A stretch of DNA of 64,000 nucleotides from Isoperla grammatica (taxonomy: Eukaryota; Arthropoda; Insecta; Plecoptera; Perlodidae): NCBI GenBank assembly GCA_945910005.1, contig OX246749.1, forward strand, positions 29,715,018 to 29,779,017. Reading direction: 5' to 3'. The notes beneath the pieces were generated by a model, which was not told where the DNA came from, ran no database searches, and saw nothing but the letters and a program-made list of their open reading frames with translations. Below, piece by piece: positions 55,266-64,000 of the stretch. The translations under genes were made by a program, and so were the position numbers. Numbering within the stretch: the first letter of the stretch is position 1; the number at the start of each line of letters is the position of its first letter.

Positions 55266-56099
55266 GAAGCAGTGATAGTGGGTTTGTACATAATATTTTC
55301 GGTGTTTCTTATTGTCATGGCAACCATGTACTGATCGACAATACCTGTTAGAATTTTTTTTCTAAAATTTCTTAGATCGTTTCCTTAACATATTCTAAAG
55401 GAGCTGTTTCAGGGAACGTTTTTAAGAGATAAAGATATAAAAAGAACAACTAGATACTTACAATTGATGTCTTGTATGTAGATCTAGACAGTATACCAGG
55501 CTTGCTTTAACTCAAAAACACAGGTGGTGCTGAATATCAGGCAGGTAGTTGAGTCACACAACGACTGATGATGTAGCTTAGCGACGTTGTTTATTTAAAC
55601 CCAATACATTTGAGCAATGAAAAAACTGTAATTGATTACATATCACAACCTTCTTTTATTAGTGGATAAACTGCAATCCAACGTACTACATTGTGTGGTT
55701 TCTGTTACAGGAAAAAACTGCAGACCACTGCAAGCGCTGTTTGTAATCATTAATCGCAATTTCCTTCCTGTCCAGAACTGCATAGGGGGCAAATAATTTT
55801 TAATTGAAGTAATAACTAACTAGCTTCAAGCAGTTACTACATCCATATACAAGATATTGTGCTGATCAAGAAGTTGTGGTTAGGATAAGGAAAATGATTA
55901 CAGAATGTTTATTTCAATTAAGTGTTTATAAGTAATGTTTTTTTGATAAAGGAGAAACATGTAGTACACATGAGTTACATTATTGAATTCAAAATTTTCA
56001 TTGATACACGCGAAGACTTTCAGTAGCACATTCTTCAGTAATGACCACAACTTGCATTTATTTTTACGTTGTATGTATTGTTTACAAAAACATCAAAGG

Positions 56100-56578
56100 A
56101 TTAAAACAGCATTTGTCGAAATCTCCAACATGGCATCATTCTCGCCAATCTTGTGCTCTCCATAGAGGTTTCAGGCATGAATCACACCAATGAGAATGAT
56201 CTGTACAAAATCCATAATATCACTGTCATAGAGCATGCGATAATTTGCGCAAGAATACACGAACCCGTAACAAGCTGGTCCTTTAAAGTTTGGCGCACAA
56301 GACATGCATAGATTCATAACACTTCCAATGTACTCAATGTATTCTAGAAAAGCACAGTTATATTCGTAGAATGCGAAATTGTACATTGAATCGTTAAGCA
56401 TTTCTATGAATTCAGGCAAGCGTAATTGCGACATTGTATCCACATCGACTTCTATTATTGTTAAATCCATGTTAATAAGGTGTTCTTGAAAATCAAAACT
56501 GTCGTCAATGACAAAGTGATCAACGTGCGGTAATTCACCAGCATCGTCACGATTAATAACCTCTTTACTGAGACGCAT
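56100..56578 (-). pseudogene. Array family B, copy 5, same 1-bp deletion
   Basis: 135-codon frame (56171-56578). It shares the deletion, near 56199, with the 44- and 46-kb copies, although its N-terminal half resembles copy 1 (NMDLTIIEV). Confidence 0.7.
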
Positions 56579-56670
56579 GGCGGAGCTTTCTTCTCTATGT
56601 GCAGCGAATGTGTAGCGTTACGACCAACTTCCTCTCTGAATGCTTGCATTGCACAGATATAGTGATCCAT
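56461..56670 (-). CDS. Array family C, copy 6
   Basis: 69 codons, ending ILLTWI-like as in copy 1. Confidence 0.3.
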   Translation of the reverse strand: MDHYICAMQAFREEVGRNATHSLHIEKKAPPCVSVKRLLIVTMLVNYRTLITLSLTTVLIFKNTLLTWI

Positions 56671-56681
56671 TTAGGTTCCAG

Positions 56682-57260
56682 GACATAACAGATCACGTGA
56701 CTTAAAGGGCTAGCAGCTGTAGGTGGGAGCATTGATTAGGAATAGGCTTCTTACAAGTTCACGTTACATCATAAAAACAAATGAATTTGAACTGATGGTG
56801 AACCCACAGGTTGTCAACAAAATAACGTTGTTGATATACCAGAGAAAAAGTTGAAACTATGGTGACGTCCAGCAGCTTAATCTTTGTGACCTCACCTGTA
56901 AGAAGCCTGTTGAAAACATGGATGGTAAAAAAATACTTCTTTATAGTATATTTTCTTTAATTAAATTAGAATCATGTACAAATGAATTTAATTTAAAGCG
57001 ACTGTTGAATAAAAGTTTGTAGAATTTAAAAATTAAAAATGGAATTTTTATAAATGAAATAAGAAAAAATAGTAAAAAGAGGCGACGGAATACCGGTTTT
57101 AGGCCTCTTCACCCTCCTCCTCCTCAATCCCAGAGTCTGCTTCATCTTCAGGGACATCCCAATCCTCAATGTCAGGTAAGGCAGGCCATGGAACTTCTAC
57201 CGCATCATCATGTTCTATGATTGGGTCTTCAGATTCTACCTCGAACTGGTGTGTTACATC
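56682..57260 (-). pseudogene. Array families D and E, copy 6, both damaged
   Basis: Family D lacks about 12 bp near 56908 (AGAAGCCTGTTGAAAAC). Family E is present only as its acidic tail (57099-57250), which then joins a second family D piece. Confidence 0.6.
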
Positions 57261-57416
57261 ATTAAAACAAAAGAATTTGAACTGATGGTGAACCCACAGG
57301 TTGTCAACAAAATAACGTTGTTGATATACCAGAGAAAAAGTTGAAACTATGGTTACGTCCAGCAGCTTAATCTTTGAGACCTTACCTGTAAGAAGCCTAT
57401 AGAGTGTTGAAAACAT
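57099..57416 (-). pseudogene. Chimeric D-E frame from an illegitimate junction
   Basis: A 105-codon frame joins the start of family D to the acidic end of family E at about 57253. It arose by deletion between two units. Confidence 0.6.
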
Positions 57417-57599
57417 GGATGATAAAAAAATACTTCTTTATAATATATTTTCTTTATTGAAATTAGAATCATGTACAAATGAATTTAATTTAAAGCGACT
57501 GTTAAATAAAAGTTTGTAGAATTTAAAAATTAAAAATGGAATTTTTATAAATAAAGTAAGAAAGAATAGTAAAAAACGGCGACGGAATACCGCTTGTAG

Positions 57600-58121
57600 G
57601 CCTCTTCACCCTCGTCCTCCTCAATCCTCATACCACTGGGTAATGAGGGTTTGCATCCTCGCGAGGTCGTCAGTATATCCCTTAATACACGCCTTCACCC
57701 CTGCCCAGGGACTGCCACCTTATCGTGGTGGGCAGGTTTGCGTGCTTTGTTGATCCCAAGAGCTATGCCGGCGGAACCGTATGCTTCTGGTAGGGCCACC
57801 CAAGCCGGACTGGTCAAGGAGGAGAAGTCAGACGAAGTGCAGTCACACCCCAATCCCCTTTCCCCCCCACTGTCCCATTGAATATTTCTCCCTACACTTG
57901 GCCCTGCCCTCCCTTGCTGGACTCCCGTATGACGACTCACGCGACGTACAATGGATCTGATTCGGATGTGGCTTTATTCTTCATTATCATCTTTCTCATC
58001 TTCATTATCACCCGCTCATCGTCTCGATTAGCCATCGTTGCATAAATATGAGACGTTAAGCCCCATTAATCAATCATCATCAGGGCACTCGAGATTGCCC
58101 CTAAACCAGTATTCCGTCACT
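57600..58121 (-). pseudogene. Array family E fragment at the right edge, split by family R
   Basis: ADDLARM-coding sequence left of 57699 and CPEVKA/RGNLECP-coding sequence right of 58081 flank the insert. The array ends at 58121 (TTCCGTCAC). Confidence 0.65.
57700..58080 (+). mobile_element. Family R copy 6
   Basis: CCTGCCCAGGG head and ACGTTAAGCCCCATT end with an (ATC)n-like tail, inserted in family E. No clear target duplication. Confidence 0.85.
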
Positions 58122-58504
58122 GATGCAAATATACGCTCCCTCCTAGCGACAAGCAAATTGCGTTGACGTTCCAGCTTGGACATGACGGCTGAACAGCAAG
58201 TTACAAGCTACGAAAGAAATAACAAGCGCGAATGCGCTTGAAAGAGCAAACAAGAAATGCGACTCTCGAACCAAGGACTAAGGTACAAAAGCTTGAATAC
58301 ACTTGCGGTTGTAACACGAAATAGCGAGAAATGTTTGCAGGCTGAATAGTACAAACATGCACCTCAATAACAACAAGGGTGTAACGAGACAGGGAAGTGC
58401 AGTACATGAGCGAGTGACTCAGTATGCATCTGGCACGACAAAACTGCAAACACGAAAATAACGTTGAAATGTTAGTGGACTGTATAGAATGTTCTAGACA
58501 AGCT

Positions 58505-58790
58505 CCTGCCCAGGGACTGCTACCTTATCGTGGTGGGCAGGTTTGCGTGCTTTGTTGATCCCGAGAGCTATGTCGGCGGAAGCGTATGCTTCTGGTAGGG
58601 CCACCCAAGCCGGACTGGTCGAGGAGGAGAAGTCAGACGAAGTGCTGTCCACACCCCAATCCCCTTTCCCCCCCCCCCCCCCCCCACTGTCCCATTGAAT
58701 ATTTCTCCTCCCACTTGGCCCTGCCCTCCCTTGCTGGACTCCCGTATGACGACTCACGCGACGTACAATGGATCTGATTCGGATGTGGCT
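58505..58790 (+). mobile_element. Family R copy 7, 3'-truncated
   Basis: Same head as copy 2. It stops at GGATGTGGCT, before the tail, and contains a run of about 17 C near 58670. Confidence 0.85.
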
Positions 58791-58797
58791 TCCAACA

Positions 58798-59125
58798 AAC
58801 ATTTTGGTGCCTTCCCGCACTTTTCCCGATGTCTTTTCCCGCACATTGCATAGGCGGGTCCTGTAAAGGAAACCCGTACGGGCCCCGCCTAGAAGTGTCC
58901 TACTGGCCGATGTCGGGTCCCGTACGGGTTGCACGCCATCTCCCCGCATGGTTTGCCCGCTGTCTTCCCGCTAGTATCCCACAACTTTCCCGCACAGGCT
59001 GCCCGCTAGTATCCCGCAGCTTTCCCACTAGTATTCCACAACCTTCCCGCTCGGATTGCCCGCTATCTTTTCGCTAGTATCCCGCAGTTTTCCCGAGTGG
59101 GCTGCCCGCTATCTTCCCGGGGCAC
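58798..59125. repeat. GC-rich degenerate minisatellite
   Basis: Repeated CCCGCTAGTATCCCGCA / CTTTCCCGC / TTGCCCGCT words, with CCCGTACGGG palindromes near 58875 and 58920. It starts exactly where family R copy 7 is cut. Confidence 0.8.
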
Positions 59126-61780
59126 CCTCCCTCATCAGTGCATGACATTGAAACAAACTGAAAAGTAACACAGTTTTTAGTTTTCAGTCTAGTTTCTCAT
59201 TTACCCCTCTCTCAAATACGCGTTTTATGGTTATTATTAGTAGAGTGTATCTTTATATTTATCTGTGGTCGAGGTGTGATAGGAATGAACATAATGTGAA
59301 CATTGGAGTGAAACTTAATCTATTTATAGGTAAAGCCAATTGGCAACAAAATTATATTTGAATAAATCCAGTAGTTTCTCTTTAAAAAAAATGCAAATAT
59401 AGTCTCTAGGCTTATACAGCACATTGATTCTAAAATTGGTTTAAGTTCCTAGTGTTCTTATTATGCAAGGAAATTGGGTTTAAAATAAAGAAACAAAAGC
59501 AATAATGTTTATGTCAAGTGCAAGTGAATTTTATTACTAAAATACGTAATAATGTACAATTGTTATGTAATGCCTCTGATACTGTTACTGAATTATTGAT
59601 TACTGTTACTTTGGAGAATCTGAAAATTATGTTATGTAGTAAGTGTGACATGTTCTTATTTTCCTACTTTGCCTTAACAAGGAAAACAAGATTGTTATCG
59701 AACCAGTATAAAGTTTAACACACCAAACTGGTCCACTTATTTTTTTTTTTTTAGGTCCTCACAAACTGAAATAATAACGGTTAATTGCCCTGATACACTA
59801 CAATACATCACCACAACATGAGATCATGTTTTTGCAGCAGACACTTTTTCATAAAATGTTCATAAAATAATGTATATATGCCTATAGCATAATAGCACTA
59901 TATATATATTATAGTGCTATGTGATCGAGCTGACAGAGAATGTTTCTATGTATGTATTCCCTAGTTATATACAAGCAATAAGGGGTAGCATGTGTACATA
60001 CTCGTTTAAATACGTTCAATGAAAATTTAAATTTAACCCACTGTGGGACGGGTGGGTCACTGCACACAGAGTGAGACATCATCTCATCACGGATCTACCA
60101 ACTATTCGAATTAGGAAAATGCTATTCCAGACACGTTTGTTATACATTACTTCACCCACAAGATGCAAGTTGTTAATCAATAATGAGCAATTATGAACAA
60201 AAACAAAGCAACATAAATATATTTACACATTATTTCTCCATGTTTTGCTCATTACTATTACACAATATTCAATACAGTATTACTAATACAATTTTAATAC
60301 AATACAATTAATTAATTTAGTAGAATATTCAGTAGTAACTATTTATATATAACCCTGAAGTATGGATGGGAAAGAACGGTTAATTCCTTAACATTTAACC
60401 CCTTGAACCAATCACGTTTAAACGGTTAACCAACATTTCTATTTTCATAATAAAATCCAAAATTAATAAATAGGCAACTGCCTAACATTAAAAAAATGTC
60501 ATAACGATGTTCACGTCACGTATTCGATTGTTCTGCACTTGAAAATAACAATATAACGATACATATTTGAGGGCTGCGAGTGGGGGTTCAGCCTTTGTTG
60601 CCATCAACGACCCGCTTCTTTGCGCGTCCCGTTCTTCCGCCATGACGATCCCTGGCATTTGCCAGCCACAATATTAAGATTTTTTCAATCTCATTGACTT
60701 GGGCAGTTTTGGAGTTGGTTCTCACAGCAACTAAAATAAAGTTAAAGATAAATTACAAAACTATATCAAGTCACAGTCCAAGGCTATAAATAATTTGGTG
60801 GTTTTGTAGACCCATTTGCTAAAACCATGGGATTCACGTCAATACAACAAAAATAATAGAGTATCAAAAAACGGTCTAGCTAGATTAGAGAACCATTATT
60901 TATTTTACCGTCAAATGGCAATTTATAACCACAATGGAGGGCAAAGTGTAAATAACCACCACAAAAAGGTTTGATCTGAGGGCAGTGGACATATGGCTAT
61001 AAGATGTTTTTTATGTTATGTGCTGCTGTTTATTTTACAAAATAAAATTATGTAATTCTGAAGAGACAAGCTGAAAAGTGCTAGTATGCACTAAGCTGCA
61101 AGCGTGAGAAATATGATTAACACTTTTGGACAATTTGTTACAAAAATATGATAATTCATATATATTTTCATTATCGACCCACACCACCCACTCACAACGC
61201 TCTTCTTCCCCCCCCCAATATGGGTGAAGACCTAAATTGTAGTGTGTGGTAAACGGCCCGAACTGAAAGGGGGGTCGGGGGTGTTAGGCCCCCGGAAAAT
61301 GCATTTTTCAACGTCATTTTAGTGATAATCTGTGTGTTTTAGAGCAGTAGAATGAAAAACATTTTCAGTTTTTTGTATAAAAGAACTCGTTTTGAACTGT
61401 GTGAATATATTGTCTTATTTATACTTTGTTATATGTGCTTAAACTTTGTCTACACATTTTATTTATTCGTAAAAAAACAAAAACAAAAATCAGAACACTT
61501 GAGGTTCATTGCAAAGCTTATCGTAGGTATGAACATGGGCGCCGCAAAGGGGGGCAAAAGGGCATTTGCTCCCCTTGGATTTGAGGAATTTAAAACTTTA
61601 ACTGACCATACGATGCGCGTCCAAACGCCATTTCATATAAATTATGTAAATAAAAAATAAAATAACTAAATAACAAATATTTTCTAGTTTATCCGTCCCG
61701 TCACGAAACTGTTATTTTAACGCGATCCGATAAAATTGTTCTTTGTTGTGTATACATAAATGAAAGAACCACTGACTGAC
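59126..61780. other. Non-coding region
   Basis: AT-rich sequence with no frame I would defend. It holds a hairpin at 59892-59920 (ATAGCACTATA around TATATAT), a degenerate ACGGTTAA...TTAACC stretch near 60375-60435, and a G-rich GGGGGGCAAAAGGGCA stretch near 61550 of repeat-like character. Confidence 0.5.
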
Positions 61781-62966
61781 TGTTACGACCGGGGGCAATA
61801 TGAGCACGCCACCCCCGGCCCCCGCACCATTCGTCACGTGCTCACGGACTAGCCTCCTATTCTTTTATCAACATTTCTTATGTTTTTTTTCTATACTTAT
61901 ATTGCATTATAATATGCATTTTACTTTTTGTGCCTATAGTCAATCACAGCCACACGGGCCAGGCTCTCAAATGATATTGTTCCTACGTGTTTATATTAAT
62001 TGCTTTTCCTTGAGTTTTGTTCAACTTATATATAACAACTAAGCAGGCATTCTATATTTGTGACTAGTCACAAGATATTGGTCCTACGTTTTGATGATTT
62101 CCGTCATGTAGTATAATTTTTAATTTAATTTATACGAGCACATATTACCTGTTAGTACACACCAAAATGGAACATCGAACCGATTTCCTATTCAAACCAA
62201 ATCCTTATTGTCAACTCTGGCTAGTTAAAATCCTGCCAGAATAAGCAAAGTATGTGAGACGAAGCCACAGCCGTAACTATTTTTTCATACTAATAAATTA
62301 TGTTAGATCCCTGTCTAGTAAATGCAACAACAAATATTAATCAATCAATGCATATTAATTTTAGATTGTATGCTTCCTTGTATGTATGTGTTTTTATTTA
62401 CCTATAACTAAGATTATACTAAAAAAAGTAAAATATTGAAGCAAAATGTAATACAATTATTATTAGTCGTGAATAAAATTCGATGTGCATTCGTTCAACC
62501 AAATTAGTAATTTCCGATCGAATAGCTCAACTTCGGTCTTCAGCCTGATGTTATAGTGAACGAAACCGTGTTAGCAAAGCAACCCAAAAACACAACAGGA
62601 TTTTGAAGATAATATTTGATAGCATCTTGAAAATATGAATACGAACTGAGAAGAAACCTACCTTCGTATTCTTGATTTTCAGGAACAATTGCGTCTTCAC
62701 GTGATTTTTATAATAATGAACTTGTCCATAACGAAGTTTGTTACATAATCGATAGAATATATTGATACATGATATCGATATCGAGTGTAAGTTAATTCTT
62801 GTGTTTTGTTAAGTTGGCAACAGCCTTCTAGAAAAGATATTCATGACAGGAGCACATGTCTGTCCGAGTTGTGTAAGTTGATCGTTAGTGTGTAAGTGTT
62901 GCAATTATATACTGTACTTGTGTGGAACTTAATAAATATATATTGTGTAGTACAATAATTAAAACA
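61781..62966 (+). mobile_element. 5' LTR of the right-edge Ty3/Gypsy element
   Basis: Starts TGTTACGACCGGGGGC and ends ATTAAAACA directly at the PBS (TGTT...AACA), 1186 bp. An AATAAA lies at about 62930. The left end is inferred from terminal symmetry. Confidence 0.65.
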
Positions 62967-62985
62967 TGGTGTCAGAAGTGGGATT
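62967..62985 (+). other. Primer binding site, tRNA-Leu type
   Basis: TGGTGTCAGAAGTGGGATT is complementary to a CCCACTTCTGACACCA-type tRNA 3' end, as in tRNA-Leu. Confidence 0.75.
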
Positions 62986-63002
62986 CATTCAATCGAAGAA
63001 TT

Positions 63003-64000
63003 ATGAATTACAAGCAGCCGAATGAATTTACACCCGGCCACGACCCAGCAGAGGATTGGTCCCGGTGGAGACAACGCTACGAAATTTATGTAGAGGCAGC
63101 CGAGATCCACTAGAGACCCCTAAGAGGTCAGATTGCAGATTTATTGCATGCAGTAGGTGATGTGGCATTGTCCGTGTATAATATTATAAAAGATGACATA
63201 CCACCAGACGCGGACGGCAACATAACCCCACTTATGATACTTGATGCATTTACAAGATACTATTCGCCTTATAAAAACACCACCTATACGCGATGGAAAT
63301 TCTTTAGTGAGGTTCAGGCAGAAAACCAAACCTATGAGAGCTTTGTGCTAGTTTTAAGAACAAAAGCTAAGGACTGTGAGTTTGGAAGTCTCACAGACTC
63401 ACTTATTAAAGACAGGCTGATTGGGGGCATGCGAGATAATACAATGCGCGAACGCCTCATAAAAGATCCGAGTATGACCCTGGACAAAGCTATCAATTTA
63501 TGCAGAGCACATGAAAGCTCTAAGATACAGGGACAATTAATGAGTGTTGGTCCAGTTCACAATTCCGAAAGCGTGCATGCAATATCCAAGGCTAAGAATA
63601 GGCCTAAATACAATACTAAGACTAAAGGGGAGAAGGATAAGCCTAGTCCTACCGGAAAATCTAATAATACCTGTTCCAGATGCGGTAGTGAACATAAACC
63701 CAGATCTTGTCCTGCATATGGGCAAACTTGTTTCAATTGTAAGAAACAGAATCACTACAGCAAGTGTTGCACTTGGAAAGATAAAAACAAAAATGTTCAA
63801 ACACTGGAACAGGGAGAGGGAGATTCTTCAGATGAAGAAAATTCAGTCTTCATTGGGTCTTTGCAGATTAATGCAATTAATAAACCTAAACAGGAATGGG
63901 TCCAAGTACTAAAAATAATAAACATAGAAATACCATTCAAGTTAGACTCGGGCTCAGAGGTGAATATTTTGCCCAAAGATATTTTTCAAAATATTCAAAC
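63003..64000 (+). pseudogene. Gag-protease of Ty3/Gypsy element, one in-frame TAG, runs off right edge
   Basis: From ATG 63003 the frame runs MNYKQPNEFTPG, DWSRWRQRYEIY, then TAG at 63111-63113. Beyond it the frame is open to the window end. It has the capsid part (IIKDDIPPDADG, DAFTRYYSPYKN, FVLVLRTKAKDC, DRLIGGMRD), two CCHC-like zinc knuckles (CSRCGSEHKPRSC and CFNCKKQNHYSKC), an acidic linker and the protease start IPFKLDSGSEVNILP with the DSG active site. Gag and protease share one frame. A single early stop is the only defect seen. The element would encode particle protein and protease, with reverse transcriptase beyond the window. Confidence 0.85.

Larger units (their letters stand above)
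16917..58121 (-). repeat. Tandem array of a roughly 8.3-kb composite unit, four full or partial units plus fragments
   Basis: The same ordered segments recur in one orientation. Landmark spacing: LTR ends at 28411, 36729 and 53384, i.e. 8318 bp and about 2 x 8327 bp. Family A occurs near 17.1, 30.3, 38.0, 43.0 and 54.8 kb. Family B occurs at 18.3, 39.3, 44.3, 46.8 and 56.2 kb. Family E occurs at 23.9, 31.7, 40.3, 45.3, 47.7 and 57.1 kb. Units differ by deletions, point changes and private insertions. The left edge starts inside the integrase remnant, directly against the adintovirus block; the right edge lies inside family E. Confidence 0.92.

Noticed and set aside
59518..59718. 66-codon plus-strand frame
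   Set aside because: No motif, no neighbours, and AT-rich sequence where such frames arise by chance.
61352..61660. 102-codon plus-strand frame with a hydrophobic start
   Set aside because: It runs into repeat-like G-rich sequence and has no recognisable family; kept only as non-coding.

Overview
This is a eukaryotic, AT-rich, repeat-dominated window. Nearly everything in it is a mobile element, an integrated virus-like element, or a tandem duplication. Small GT-AG introns, tRNA-Lys- and tRNA-Leu-type primer binding sites, a tRNA-derived SINE and a non-LTR retroelement tail with the GGGGYTTWACGTC motif point to an animal. An arthropod is my best guess, unproven. I see no bacterial feature, no rRNA gene and no functional tRNA gene.

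Layout. 1-1906: the 5' end of a minus-strand Ty3/Gypsy-type element (LTR, tRNA-Lys PBS, Gag start) that runs off the left edge. 2.3-5.8 kb: minus-strand wreckage of Polinton/adintovirus-type genes: an adenain-like protease, two associated unknown proteins, and the back half of a protein-primed family B DNA polymerase split by a retroelement. 5.8-7.65 kb: a decayed transposon-derived gene with a perfect 63-bp palindrome. 8.1-16.9 kb: a compact minus-strand adintovirus/Polinton morphogenesis block. In transcription order it holds a small Cys/His protein, packaging ATPase, small membrane-type protein, unknown 239-aa protein, rve integrase with chromodomain, a 101-aa protein, penton, pVI-like protein, major capsid protein, adenain protease, and 198-aa and 226-aa proteins. 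Most of these genes carry only one or two lesions: an in-frame stop, a homopolymer slip, or a later transposon insertion with target duplications.

16.9-58.1 kb: a tandem array with a period of about 8.3 kb, all units in one orientation. Each full unit holds, in minus-strand order: a non-coding block C, ORF family E (acidic tail), family D, overlapping families C and B (B is Cys-rich), a segment with exon-like pieces, family A, the end of a Gypsy integrase, an extra ORF3, a polypurine tract and a roughly 1.4-1.7-kb LTR. I do not recognise families A-E. Splice-site and reading-frame evidence suggests they are exons of a host-like gene amplified together with a 5'-truncated Gypsy remnant. Later insertions mark individual units: a MULE-like element with 9-bp TSD, a hAT element with 8-bp TSD, and several copies of one non-LTR family ('family R'). 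These give filled and empty sites that order the duplications.

58.1-61.8 kb: a truncated family R copy, a GC-rich minisatellite, and non-coding DNA. 61.8-64.0 kb: the 5' LTR, tRNA-Leu-type PBS and gag-protease start of a plus-strand Ty3/Gypsy element, open except for one TAG, running off the right edge.

The best candidates for something undescribed are the tandem array with its hidden spliced Cys-rich gene family, and the nearly complete but lightly damaged adintovirus-like block that abuts it.
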